64,000 nucleotides of DNA from Antilocapra americana (GCA_007570785.1 ML661900.1:2019126-2083125), one strand, 5' to 3'. Counted from the stretch's first letter, positions 24,560 to 36,189 are shown. The notes: generated from the letters alone by a model not told the origin. Made by a program: numbers and translations.

Positions 24560-25690
24560 CATTTATATTTTTTTTTCTGTCCTTACTGAAAGTGTGGAAT
24601 TATGAATATTTCACACCTGGCTTATTTCACTCCTCGGGTTTGCTGGAGACCTTCCTGTGACCACTTCATCATTCCTTCATGCACATCAGAACATTGTGTC
24701 AGGGGGCAGTGAACTGTAGTTTATTTAAATATTCTCTTACATGTGGGCATTTAGCTCATTTCATTATTTTCCTGTTATAAACCTCATATTTATTGTTGTT
24801 CAATCACTAAGTCGTGTCTGACTCTTTGTGACCCCATGGACTGTAGCATGTCAGGCTTCCCTGTCCATCACCATCTCCTGGAGCTTCCTCAAACTCATGT
24901 CCATCAAGTTGGTGATACCATCCAACCATCTCATCCTCTGTCTTCCCCTTCTCCTCCTGCCCTCAATCTTTCCCAGCATCAGGGTCTTTTCCAATGAATC
25001 AGCTCTTCACATCTGGTGGCCAAAGTATTGAAGCTTCAGCTTCAGCATCAGTGCTTCCAATGAATATTCAGGACTGATTTCCTTTAGGATGGACTGGTTG
25101 GATCTCCTTGCAGTCCAAGGGACTCTCAAGAGTCTTCTCCAACACTGCAGTTCAAAAGCATCAATTCTTTGGTACTCAGCTTTCTTTATAGTCCAACTCG
25201 CACGTCCCTTCATGACCACTAGAAAAACCATAGCTTTGACCAGATGGACCTTTGTTGGCAAAGTAATGTCTCTGCTTTTTAATACACTGTCTAGGTTTGT
25301 CATGTTTATAGGTATTTCTATAAGATAAATTCCCAGAAGTGGGGTGGCTAAGTCACAGGATGAGGGTGTTGTAATTTTGGTGAATCCTGGGGAATTGCCT
25401 TGCTTGCTTGCTTGGGGAATGTATCATTCTATACTTTCACCAGCCAGCAGCTAAGCAAGACTGTTCACCCACTAACTTGGTAACCAGATGGTTGCCAGCT
25501 TTTGTATCTTGACCCTCTGATATGTTTAAAATGGTTTCACAGATTTTTTCAAATATATTTGTAAATTGCATTTCTTTTGTAAATAAAATCAAGCATCTTT
25601 TCATGTGTTTCTTATGTTTCATGGACATTTATAATTTTTTTTTTGTGAACTCTCTGTTCATGTCCTTTGCCTGTGTGTCTTCTGAATAGC
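24560..25690 (-). mobile_element. Old L1-like sequence, antisense, split by a BovB
   Basis: The flanks of the BovB at 24797-25302 both read as degenerate antisense L1 (TTTTCCTGTTATAAACCTCA before it; GATAAATTCCCAGAAGTGGG and CCAGATGGTTGCCAGC after it). That suggests one old element interrupted by the BovB. Confidence 0.5.
24797..25302 (-). mobile_element. BovB 3' fragment, antisense
   Basis: This is a 5'-truncated 506-bp BovB. The 3' end carries GTCGTGTCTGACTCTTTGTG. The minus-strand frame 25007-25303 encodes MTNLDSVLKSRDITLPTKVH and the RRLLRVPWTARRSNQSILKE segment of the BovB C-terminus. Confidence 0.9.
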
Positions 25691-25939
25691 TATGTCTTTT
25701 TGTCCTTATTGGTTCTGGGCAAAAAGCATACACACTGCACATGCACACACATGACCACACAGCAGAAGACAGAGACATTTCACCTGTCGTATGTGCTCTT
25801 TGTGCCCAGTTGGGGAGCCATGGCTGCTTGTGGCTCACAGCTAGGGCCTCCAGAGGTGTCATCCTAAGCAGAGGATGTCACCTCATCCAAGACTACTCTC
25901 CTGGGGGCACCCCCATCCAGTGCCTTCTTTATGTCTGAG

Positions 25940-26477
25940 TGTAACAGCTCAACCCCTTACTGATACCCACCAGGGTTGTTAGCCTTCCCCAATCAAAAAA
26001 AGTTGACTAGAGACCAGACAAGAAATTCAGTCAAGGTTTTATTGGAATCCCTGCTGCTGCATGTGGGAGCAAGAATCAACAATAGGTTCCCTTGCTCGCT
26101 GTCTTGCTAAGGGAGGGGTGAGCATGTTCCTCATATATGGTGAGGGTAGGGATATATGTGTGTGCAGGAGGCAAGTGCAGTACTCTGCTTTTGCTCTCTT
26201 CAGAAGAGGCAGTTGGGTTTTTCTGTCTTTTGAATCTTTTTGTCCAGCATTTGCCCTAACTACACGTGCATGGGGTTGTTTTTAGTCCCATGCAGTTTCT
26301 TTGTATATTATTGCTTAAGGAGAGATGTCCAGGTACAAGTATTGCCGCGCTGCAGCAAAGGGTCCTGGATCCCAGTCTATCCCATTACCACAGAATGGGC
26401 ATCTCTGAAGGGCCACCCCCACTCCCATGCCACCTGCCAATTCAGCTGAGGTCCTATTGCACCTTCATCCCCCCACA
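25940..26477 (-). mobile_element. Solo endogenous retrovirus LTR, antisense
   Basis: On the plus strand the element starts TGTAACAGC and ends CCCCCACA, giving the usual TG...CA ends. Read on the minus strand it has an AATAAAA polyadenylation signal (reverse of TTTTATTGGAATCC near 26040) followed by a typical R/U5-like tail about 100 bp from the end. No internal retroviral genes and no clear target duplication are visible. The boundaries are approximate. Confidence 0.55.
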
Positions 26478-27320
26478 GCATGCCCCCCTTCAGATTTTCT
26501 CGTGAACAGACCTGCCTCAGAGATGATGCCTTGTATGTGATAGAAGTTGCAAGCATTTTCCCAATTGACAGGTGCCTTTTGATATTTTGTAGAAATAGAA
26601 GTCACCCTGGGATTTCCTCTTACATTGCATGGTTTTGTTTGATTGTTCATGTACCTGTTATTGAGGCAGTGGGGTGGGTTTGGTGCCTGAAAGTGCCCCC
26701 TCCTCTCTTACTGCTCTTATGCATCAGAGCCTCCCTAGTTATTCTTACTTAGTTTTCCAAATGAACGTTAAACTCTACATGTCTGACTCCAAGAAGGAAA
26801 CAACAGTGCTTATATTTATGAGGTCAAATTAAATTTACAAATTAGCTTATGAAGAACTGGTGATATTGAGTCTTCCAAACTAAGAACATAGTGTATGCAG
26901 TTCTACTTTAGTGCCTTTGGGAGGTATAACTTTTCCACATCTCTTTTAAGTTCATTTCTCAGTATGTTTCTTTTAGTTGCTATTATAAATGGAATATTAT
27001 ATTCCATTATGTCTTCTAACTTATTTTTGTCTTTATTTGAAGGCTGTTTTTCATGTATGTCAAGTCTGTATCCTTTGCATTGGTGCTCTTCGTAGACTAT
27101 GTCCAGCTCTCTGCCCCCCTCTAGTGGCAACATGGGTGCATTACCCCTCCTGGCCCCTGTGGCTGGATGGGCCCTTTGACCAGCTTTTGCCATGGGGTTG
27201 TGAACCCAAATGAGGTGACACTTCCGAGTCAGAGTGTTTGATCCTTAGTTGGAGATACTCCAGGACTTTCTGTCCCTCTGACATATTGAAGGGCAGTTTT
27301 TAAGAGCAGCTGCAGGGCTG
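26478..27320. other. Intronic stretch without recognised features
   Basis: No gene or nameable repeat is visible. Confidence 0.45.
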
Positions 27321-27413
27321 GAGCTGACCCACAGCAGATTTTTTGGGCTGAGCCAAAAAACCAGCCTGAGCTGACCCACAGCAGATTTTTGGGCTGAGCC
27401 AAAAAACCAGCCT
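27321..27413. repeat. Tandem duplication of a 46/47-bp unit
   Basis: Two adjacent copies, 27321-27367 and 27368-27413, start GAGCTGACCCACAGCAGATT and end CCAAAAAACCAGCCT. They differ only by one T in a T-run, so the duplication is recent or conserved by conversion. Confidence 0.95.
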
Positions 27414-27559
27414 TTGTTGTGATGGTCTCTCAGGTTTGGAGGCTGTTGCCATAAAATAGCAGGCATTCTTCCGTGAATAGTCTCAGTGTGCTCATCTTAG
27501 TGTCAGTAATGTCTAGTTTAGAGTTTTTTACTTTTTATCTAGTATGCATACATTCGTAT

Positions 27560-28090
27560 TTCTTATGTCTTGTTTTGATATGTGCCTGGGATTTGTTTTC
27601 ACCGTGTCTGGTAAGACACACACACACAGAAATGACTGTCGAGAAGCAAGAAGGTTTTCCTCCCAGTTCTGTAGAGCTGTCATAGCGCACAGGGCCCCCT
27701 GGGGAAGCATAGGGTCAGAAAGCAGAGGGAGAGAGGGGAGCACATGGACACAGACACGCTCTTGACACTGCAAGAAGGAACGGGCAAGGCAGAGTAGCCG
27801 GGCTTGGGAGTGGCTGATCTGAGTCATTTCGGCGGGCTCCAGCATGGAGAGGCTGCCCCTGAGCCATCTCTGGCCCTGGACGATTGCCCGAGCAGGAGGG
27901 CCTGACCGAGGAGGTGGTTGGGGTGTGGGCTCTGGATTGGCTTGTTTTTCTAATTGAAAGGCATGCTTGCTGGGGAGTCGCTTGTCATTACTAAAACCTG
28001 AGAGCTCTGGGAAGAGTGATCTCTCACAGGTCAGCAAGACCTCAAAAATACAGAAAATAAACAGTATGACTAATCCATCTCCACTATGAA
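27560..28090. repeat. LTR-like dispersed repeat, copy A
   Basis: It aligns by eye, in the same orientation, with 46280-46815. Shared blocks are GGGA(T/C)TTGTTTT, a GAGACACACA-type block, GGTT...CAGTTC, GTGGGCTCTGGATTGG against ATGGGCTCTGAATTGG, and the terminal ATACAGAAAATAA. The shared AATACAGAAAATAA end and length of about 530 bp suggest an old LTR. The minus-strand 192-codon frame across it has no recognisable product. Confidence 0.55.
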
Positions 28091-28617
28091 TGGAACCCCT
28101 TAGCATTATAAAGTGGCCTTCCTCATCTTCCTTAATGCCTTTTGGCCAAAATTCTGCTTTATTTGGTGTAAGATTATGACCACCTATATTGCCTTTTGTT
28201 GTTGTTGTGATTACAGTTATTGTTTTATCTCTGCCTGATAAACCTGATAAACCATGGTTCCTTCCCTTTAGTTATAACCTTTCTGAATCACTTTACTCTG
28301 AATATAGCTCCCATATGCAGCACAAGTTGGTCCTTGCTTTTTTAAGTAATATAAAAAATCCTTTTTTAACTAGCTGCATTAAACCTATTTAAATTTATTT
28401 TTGTGACAGATATGGTTGGTCTTAATTCTGTCATATTATATTTTCTATTTATATATAAATATTTAAATGACTTTCACTATATTTTATTAGCTTTTTATTT
28501 TTAAATGTTTTTCCTGCTGTTTAGAACGCTTAAATTTTTAATCTAGTGTTTACTTTTTAAAATTCTACTTTTATGTTCTACTATCCTCTTTCCCTTTTTC
28601 CCTTGTTTAATGTAATT
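28091..28617 (-). mobile_element. Old L1 fragment, antisense
   Basis: The CCTTAGCATTATAAAGTGGC segment followed by an AT-rich stretch matches the antisense L1 ORF2 pattern. It is very degenerate. Confidence 0.45.
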
Positions 28618-29093
28618 ATTTTTTATTAAAGTATAATTTATTCACAATATTGTGTTAGTTTCAAGTGTACAGCAAAGTGATTCAGTTATACATATATATG
28701 TGTATGCTTTCAGATTCTTTTCCATCATACGTTATTAGAAGATATTGAGTATAATTCCCTGTGCTAGACTGTAGGTCCTTGTTGTTTACCTATTTTATAT
28801 ATAGTAGTGTGTATATATGAATTCCAAACTTGCAGTTTATCTTTCCCCCCTACCCCATTATCTCCTTTGGTAACCATAAGTTTGTTTTCTATGTCTGTGA
28901 GTCTGTTTCTGTTCTGTAAATAAGTTCATTTGTATCTCTCTTTTTTTTTGGATTCCACCTATATTACATATAGGTGGTGTAATGTAGTATTTGTCTTTCT
29001 CTGACTGACTTAGTCTGAGGATCTCTAGGTCCATCCACGTTGCTGCAAAAGGCATTGTTTCATTCTTTTTATGGCTAAGTAATAGTCCATTGT

Positions 29094-29304
29094 GGGGCTT
29101 CCCCGGTGGCTCAGTGGTAAAGAATTGCCTGCCAGTGCGGGAGACACAGGCTCAATCCCTGGGTCGAGACGATCCTCTGGAGAAGGAAATGGCACCCCAC
29201 TCCAGTATTCTTGCCTGGGAAATCTCACAGACAGAGGAGCCTGGCAGTCTACAGTCAATGAAGTTACCAAGAATCAGATATGACTGAGCAACTAAACAAC
29301 AAAA
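29094..29304 (+). mobile_element. Bov-tA SINE, sense
   Basis: It has a GGGGCTTCCCCGGTGGCTCA head, a GAGAAGGAAATGGCACCCCA body and an ACTGAGCAACTAAACAAC tail, and it is inserted into the antisense L1. Confidence 0.93.
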
Positions 29305-29314
29305 TATTTATATA

Positions 29315-29321
29315 TGTGTGT

Positions 29322-29359
<38 letters not shown>
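29315..29359. repeat. (TG/AC)n microsatellite
   Basis: TGTGTGTG leads into an AC run of about 34 bp just after the SINE tail. Confidence 0.92.
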
Positions 29360-29361
<2 letters not shown>

Positions 29362-30316
29362 CACATCTTCTTTACCCATGTCAGTAGACATTTAGGTTGC
29401 TTCTCTGTCTTGGTTATTGAAAACAATTGGGCTATAAACATTGGGGTGCATATATCTTTTCAAATTAGAGTTTTCTTCAGATTGAGTTTCAAATTAAGAG
29501 TTTCTCCAGAGTGGGACTGCAGGATCATATGGTAAGTCTATTTTTAGTTTTTTTAAGGAACCTCCATACTGTTATCCACAGTGGCTGTATCAATTTACAT
29601 TCCCACCAACAGTGTAGAAGGGTTCTCTTTTCTCCACACCCTCTCCATCATTTATTGTTTGTAGATTTTTTTGATGATGGCCATTCTGATCAGTATAAAT
29701 TGATACCTCATTGTAGTTTTTATTTGATTTGCATTTCTCTAATAATTAGTGATGTTGAGTATTTTTTCATGTGTTGGTTGGCCATCTATATGTCTTATTT
29801 GGAGAAATATCTATTTAGATCTTCCACCCACTTTTTGATTGGATTGTTTTTTTGATATTGAGCTGCATAACCTACTTGTATATTTTGAATATTAATCCTT
29901 TGTCAGTTGTTTCATTTGTAAATATTTTCTCCCATTCTGTCTTGTTTATGGTTTCCTTTGCTGTACAAAGGCTTTTAAGTTTAATTAGGTCCCCTTTGTT
30001 AATTTTTGTTTTTATTTCCATTACTCTAGTGGATGGATCAAAGAAAATATTACTATGATTTATGTCAAAGAGTGTTCTGCCTATATTTACCTCTAGGAGT
30101 TTTATAGAATCCGGTCTTACATTTAGATCTTTAATCCATTTTGAGTTTACTTTGTAGATGCTGTTAGAGAATGTTCTAATTTCATTATTTTACATGTAGC
30201 TGTCCAGTTTTCTGAGCACTGCCTATTGAAGAAACTGTTTTTTCTTCCTTGTATATTCTTGCCTCCTTTGTTGTGGATAAATTGACCGTATGAGCGTGGG
30301 TGTATTTCTGGGCTTT

Positions 30317-31265
30317 GGAATTCCTAGCCACAGCAGTCAGAAAAGGAAAAGAAATAAAAGGAATCCAAATTGGAAAAGAAGTAAAACCGTTAACTGTTTG
30401 CAGATGATATACATAGAAAAAGATGCTACCAGAAAGCTACTAGAGCTCATCAATGAATTCAGTAAAGTTGCTGGGTACAAAATTAACACACAGAAATATG
30501 TTGTATTTCTATACACTAATAACAAAAGATCAAAAAGGGAAATTAAGACCACATGATAAATATACTGCTATATGTTATAAATAAAAGTTAAAAGAATAAA
30601 TCCTAAGAGTCCTCATTAAAAGGAAGAATTTTTTTCTATTTCTTTAATGTTATATTTATATGACATAATAAATTTTTGCTAAACTTACTGTGATAAGCAT
30701 TTCATGATGTACGTAAATCATTTGCTGAACACCTTCAACTTATGCAGTACTATATGTCATTTATATCTCAACAAAACTGGAAGAGAAACAAAAAGTAAAA
30801 ATTTTTTAAAAAGGGAAAAATAAAGAATTTAAGAAATTACTATTGCATCAAAAAGAATAAAATGCCTAGGAATGAACCTACCTAAGGAAACATAAGACCT
30901 GTACTATGAAAAATATAAGTCCCTGATGAAAAAAATAAAAGCTGACACAAACAGATGGAAATACATACTTTGTTCTTGGAGAGGAAGAATCAATATTGTT
31001 AAAATGACCATGTAACCCAAGGCAGCCTACAGATGCAGTGCAATTCCTGTCAAATTAAAATGGCATTTTTGGCAGAACTAAAACAAAAAAGAATTTTTTT
31101 TAATTTGTATGAAAACACAGAAGACCCAAAATATCCAAAATAGTCTTAAGAAAAAAGAACATAGTTGGAGGTATCATGCTTCCTGACTTCAGACCATATT
31201 ACAAAGGTGCAGTCATGAAAATAGCATGGTTCTGGCACAAGAACAGACATATAGATCAATGGAAC
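30317..31265 (+). mobile_element. L1, inverted 5' segment of the twin-primed insertion
   Basis: The plus strand reads ORF2 from the [14 protein letters not shown] segment through [20 protein letters not shown] to the [12 protein letters not shown] segment and ends at GATCAATGGAAC (31265). In L1 order its end lies only about 10 bases before the start of the 3' segment at 28622-30316. This is the textbook arrangement of an inverted 5' piece. A nested L1 3' end sits at 30552-30826. Confidence 0.85.
30552..30826 (+). mobile_element. Nested L1 3'-end fragment, sense
   Basis: It interrupts the ORF2 sequence between GAAATTAAGAC and the TTACTATTGCATCAAAAAGA segment. It contains ATGTCATTTATATCTCAACA and an A-rich tail, as in L1 3' ends. 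Confidence 0.6.
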
Positions 31266-31509
31266 TGGTTAATTTTTTAATTTAAATATCTTTTTGATGT
31301 TAAGAAGTTATATTTTTTATCTGGTGATTATTTAAAAATTTCTACCTTGATGTATTATCCTTTCCCTTTTTCTTACAGTTAGTGTCAATAATCTGCCTCA
31401 ATAAAACTAGTTTATATCTTCTTCCTCGTCCCACTCTCTCTTCTACCATCCAGTTTAGTTAGTAGTATATCATTCACATGTTTCTAGTGTTTTCCTTAGT
31501 ACTGTTATA

Positions 31510-31812
31510 TATGTTCACCCTCCACTCTTGGGTGACGGATCAGCCCCAGGGCAGCCAGTGGCAGCAGTGAGGCCAGGGAACCCTCTGCTCCTGGGTGTCC
31601 TCCAACATCGGTTCCAATCTCCCCCAGACCCCCTTCCCAGCCACTCCAGCAAGACCTCTGCCTCAACCCCCAGGCAGCACTTTGACCAACATCCAACAGC
31701 CAGTGAAGGTTTACACACTAAACGAGGACCAGCAGCGGAACAACCAGGGCACCGAGGGTGTCACCCAGCTACGTGGAGCAGCTGAAGGCATGTCCCTGCT
31801 AGTCAGAGCCTG
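31510..31812 (+). pseudogene. PPP4R3-family cDNA fragment (SMEK-like), joined to BovB
   Basis: A GC-rich island sits in AT-rich surroundings. From 31703 the frame reads VKVYTLNEDQQRNNQGTEGV. In the neighbouring frame it then reads YVEQLK, and returns as GMSLLVRA at about 31788-31811. This matches the N-terminal EVH1-like start of the PPP4R3A/PPP4R3B regulatory subunits of protein phosphatase 4, as remembered, with substitutions, a frameshift near 31750-31790 and a stop at 31811. The match covers about 36 residues of a protein of over 800, from near its start. The 195 bp upstream (Pro-rich if translated) is in frame but unidentified, and might be 5' untranslated sequence or another transcript. 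The fragment stops abruptly at TGAAAAAAA, and BovB follows in the same orientation. No further PPP4R3 sequence is found after the BovB. Confidence 0.72.
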
Positions 31813-31817
31813 AAAAA

Positions 31818-34800
31818 AACGTGGTCCACTGGAGAAGAATGGCAAACCGCTTCAGTATTTTTGCCTTGAGAACCCCATGAACAGTATGAAAGGAAAAAGA
31901 TATGACACTGAAAGATGAACTCTCCCAGTTGGTAGGTGTCCAATATATTACTGTGAAAAAGCAGAGAAATAGCTCCAGAAAGAATGAAGAGGCTGAGCCA
32001 AAGAGGAAACAAAACCCAATTGTGGATGTGTCTGGTGGTGAAAGTAAAGCCTGATGCCAAAAAGAATAGTGTTGCATAGGAACCTGGAATGTTAAGTCCA
32101 TGAATCAAGTTAAATTAGATGTGGTCAAACGGGAGATGGCAAGAATGAACATCGACATTCTAGGATATAGTGAACTAAAATGGATGGAAATGGGTGAATT
32201 TAATTCAGATGACTATTACATCTACTACTGTGGGCAAGAATCCCTTAGAAGAAATGGAGTAACTCTCAAGGTCAACAAAAAAATCTGAAATGCAGTACTT
32301 GGTTACAATCTCAATAAGGACAGAATGATCTCCATTCACTTCCAAGGCAAACCATTCAGCATCACAGTAATCCAAGTCATGCCCCAACCACTAATGCTGA
32401 AGAAGCTGAAGTTGAACAATTCTCTGTAGACCTATGAGACCTCCTAGAACTAACACCAAAAAACAGATGTCCTTTTCATTTTAGCAGACTGGAATGCAAA
32501 AGTAGGAAGTCAAGAGATACCTGGAGTAATAGGCAAGTTTGGCTTTGGAGTACAAAATGAAGCAAGGCAAAGCCTAACAGAGTTTTTCCAAGAGAACACA
32601 CTGGTCATAGCAAAAACCATCTTCCAACAACACAAGAGATGACTCTACACATGGACAGCACCAGGTGGTCAATACTGAAATCAGATTGATTATATTCTTT
32701 GCATCTGAAGATAAAGAAGCTCTATACCATTAGCAAAAAACAAGACCTGGAGCTGACTGTGGCTCAAATCATAAACTCCTTATTGTAAAATTCAGCCTCA
32801 AACTGAAGACAGTAGGGAAAACCACTAGTCCATTCAGGTAGGACCTAAATTAAATCCCTATGATTATACAGTGGAGGTGATGAATAAATTCAAAGGACTA
32901 GATCTGGTAGGCAGAGTGCCTGAAAAACTATGGATGGTGGTTCATACTGTTATACAGGAGGTGGTGACTAGAACTATCCCCAAGAAAAAGAAATGCAAGA
33001 AGACAAAGTGGTTGTCTGAGGAGGCCTTACAAATAGCTGAAAAAAGAAGAGAAGTGAAAGGCAGAAAGGGAAACATATACCCAACTGAACACAGAGTTCC
33101 AGAGAACAGCAAGGAGAGATAAGAACATCTTCTTAGGTGAACGTTGCAAAGAAATAAAGGAAAACAATAGAATAGGGAAGACTAGAGATCTCTTCAAGAA
33201 AATTAGAGATACCAAGGTAACATTTCATGCAAAGAAGAGTACAATAAAGGACCTAACGTGAGCAGAGGAGATTAAGAAGAAGTGGCAAGAATACACAGAA
33301 CTGTACAGAAATGGGCTTAATAAACTGGATAACCACGATGGTGTGGTTACTCACCTAGAGCCAGACATCCTAGAATGTGAAGTCACGTGGGCCTTAGGAA
33401 GCATCACTACAAACAAAGCTAGTGTAGGTGACAGAATTCTAGCTGAGCTATTTAAAATACTAAAAGATGATGCAGTTAAAGTGCTGCACTCAGTATGTCA
33501 GAAATTTGGAAAACTCAGCAGTGGCCACAGCACTGGAAAAGGTCGGTTTTCATTCCGTCCCAAAGGATAATGCCAGAGAACGTTCAAGCTGCCATACAGT
33601 TGCGCTCATTTCACATGCTGGCAAGGTATTGCTCAAAATCCCTCAAGCTAGGCTTCAACAGTACATGAACTGAGAACATCCAGATGTACAAGCTGGTTTT
33701 AGAAAAGGCAGAGGAACCAGAGGTCAAATTGCCAGCATCTGCTGGATCATAGAAAAAGCAAGGGAATTTTTTTAAAAATCTACTTCTGCTTGTTTGACTG
33801 CACTAAAGCCTCTGACCATGTGGATCACAACAAACTGTGGAAAATTCTGAAAGAGATGGAACTATCAAACCACCTTACCTGACTCCCAAGAAACCTGTTT
33901 GCAGGTCAAGAAGCAATAGTTAGAACTGGACATAAAACAGTCGAGTGGTTCAAAATTGGGAAAGTATATCAAGGTTGTACATTGTCACCCTGCTTATTTA
34001 ACTTATATGCAGAGTACATCATGTAAAATGCAGGGCTGAATGAAGCACAAGCTAGAATCAAGACTGCCAGGAGAAATATCAGTTACCTCAGAAATGCTGA
34101 TGATACCACATTAATGGCAGAAAGTGAAGAAAAACTAAAGAGCCTCTTGATGAAGGTGGAAGAGAAGAATGAAAAGGCTGGCTTACAATTCAGCATTCAA
34201 ATAATGAAGATCATGGCATCTAGTCCCATCATTTCATGGCAAATAGATGGGGAAACAATGGAAACAGTGACAGACTTTATTTTCTTGGGCTCCAAAATCA
34301 CTGCAGACAGTGACTCCAGCCAGAAAATTAAAAGGTGCTTGCCTCTTGGAAGAAAAGCGATAACAAACCTAGACAGTATATTTAAAAGCAGAGGTATCAC
34401 TTTGCTGACAAAGGACTGTCTAGTGAAAGCTATGGTTTTTCCAGTAGTCGTGTATAAATGTGACAGTTGGGCCATAAAGAAAGCTGAGCACTGAAGAATT
34501 GGTGCCTTTGAACTGTGGTGCGAGTCCTGTGGGCAGCAAGGAGATCAAACCAATGAATCCTAAAGGAAATCAACTCTGAATATCCATTGGAAGGACTGGT
34601 GCTGAAGCTGAAGCTCCAATACTTTGGCCACCTGCTGCTAAGAGGAGACTCCTTGGAAAAGACCCTGATGCTGGGAAAGATTGAGGGTAAGAAGAGAAGG
34701 GAGGAACAGAGGATGAGACAGTTGTATGGCATCACTGACTCAATAGACATGAATTTGAGCAAACTTCAGGAGATAGTGAAGGACAGAGAAACCTGGCGTG

Positions 34801-34855
34801 CTGCAGTTCATGGGGTCCCAAAGAGTTGGACACAACTTAGCAACTGAACAGCAAC
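31818..34855 (+). mobile_element. BovB LINE, sense, 5'-truncated, decayed
   Basis: It starts at the ACGTGGTCCACTGG segment. It keeps endonuclease pieces (frame 32100-32288 with MARMNIDILGYSELKW), reverse transcriptase pieces (33343-33673) and the C-terminal half (34114-34494, starting MAESEEKLKSLLMKVEEKNE). It ends with GTTGGACACAACTTAGCAACTGAACAGCAACAAA. There are many stops and frameshifts. In motif C the Tyr of YADD is replaced (NADD). Confidence 0.9.
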
Positions 34856-34859
34856 AAAT

Positions 34860-35578
34860 TATATATGTTCAGATGTGTATATTTGATCTGCCAACTTTGA
34901 ATATTATCTTGTACTCCCATGTAGTACAGCTGAAGCAACTGTGGTGGACTCTGCTTTCTACCATTTTTGTTTTGGCAGAATATTCTCTGTAATTTGTATC
35001 TGTACCTTTGCTTTTACTTGGCTGTACATTTAAGTACATTTACTGCTCCCTCAATTTCCCTTTGCCAAACTTCCATTCATTCTTGACTGGCTGGAATTCA
35101 TCTTCTCATAATTTTCTCTAGAACAATCCATGTGACTATTATTTCCTGAACTCATACCTGTTTTAAATGGTTTGTCTGTACCCTTTCTCCATGAAAGAAT
35201 AGCCTAGATGGTATAAACATTTCTTAGCTTACACTTCTTTATTTCTTTCAGTATCTTCAGGCACTGAATTTGGCTGCCAAGAACTATGTTACCAGCCTGA
35301 TTGTTTTTCCTTTTTGCTGAAATGTTCAGATAATTCTCTTTATCTTTAAAATATAATAATGTTATAAGGCTATATCATAAACACTATCCTTATATTTCTT
35401 TATTATACTAGGGCAATCTTCTTGCAGCCTTTCAATGTGTAGGATCAAGTATTTATGTTAGAAATTCTCTGTTTTGAAAGGCTAAATCTATGACTCTTTG
35501 TCTTAGATTTCTCTCCTGAAACTGATATCTCTGCTCCTGATTTTCCTCCCCTTTTCCCTGATTGGATACCCAAGATCA
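34860..35578. other. Intronic stretch, AT-rich, possibly very old L1
   Basis: T-rich sequence loosely resembles antisense L1, but I would not assign it. No gene is seen. Confidence 0.35.
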
Positions 35579-35579
35579 C

Positions 35580-35852
35580 TACTGCTGCTGTTGCTGCTGA
35601 GTCGCTCCAGTTGTGTCCGACTCTGTGCGACCCCATGGACTGCAGCCCACCAGGCTCCCCTGTCCCTGGGATTCTCCAGGCAAGAACACTGGAGTGGGGT
35701 GCCATTGCCTTCTCCAGTGCATGAAAGTAAAAGGTGAAAGTAAAGTCGCTCAGTTGTGTCCGACTCTCAGCAACACCATGGACTGCAGCCCACCAGGCTC
35801 CTCCGTCCATGGGGTTGTTTTCCAGGCAAGAGCACTGGAGTGGGGTGCCATT
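35580..35852 (-). mobile_element. Dimeric Bov-A2 SINE, antisense
   Basis: A (CTG)n run at 35581-35600 is the reverse of the AGC tail. Two monomers in reverse follow, both with CACCAGGCTCC and the CAAGA(A/G)CACTGGAGTGGGGT segment. Confidence 0.93.
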
Positions 35853-35952
35853 TAGATGATGGCTGTCCCATTTTTGTTTCTTCTTAATTAATGAAAGGAT
35901 ATTGTGTAGCTTGTACATTTTTAATTGTTTAATATTTACATTTGTGTGAATT

Positions 35953-36187
35953 AAGTTTCCACAGTGGTTAAGAATATGCCTGCCAATGCAGGAGACACAG
36001 GTTTAATCTCTGGGTCAGGGAGATCCCCTGGAGGAAGAAATGGCAACCCACTCCAGTGTTCTTGCCTGGAGAGTCCCATGGACAGAGGGGCCTGGTGGGC
36101 TACACTCCATGGGGTCACAAAGAGTTGGAAATGGCTGAGCACGCACGCATGCGCGCACGCACACACACACACAGACACACACACAAT
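35953..36187 (+). mobile_element. Bov-tA SINE, sense, with CA tail
   Basis: It has a degenerate head (CACAGTGGTTAAGAATATGC), an intact body (GAAATGGCAACCCACTCCAG) and a long GCAC/CACA tail up to 36185. Confidence 0.9.
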
Positions 36188-36189
36188 TT

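Larger units (their letters stand above)
28622..30316 (-). mobile_element. L1, 3' segment of a twin-primed (5'-inverted) insertion
   Basis: The minus strand carries the 3' untranslated region (TATAATTTATTCACAATATT at 28630) and ORF2 C-terminus up to the AAAGCCCAGAAATA segment at 30316. A Bov-tA SINE interrupts it at 29094. The next L1 base upstream is not found to the right. Instead the sequence flips strand at about 30317. Confidence 0.85.

Noticed and set aside
24793..25303. Possible host-gene exon because of a long conserved minus-strand frame
   Set aside because: The protein is the BovB C-terminus, present in several other copies in this window.
27528..28106. 192-codon minus-strand open frame
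   Set aside because: It lies across the LTR-like repeat copy A, and copy B does not preserve the frame.
35580..36187. Regularly spaced similar blocks resembling a CRISPR array
   Set aside because: They are the two monomers of a Bov-A2 SINE and a neighbouring Bov-tA; the genome is mammalian.
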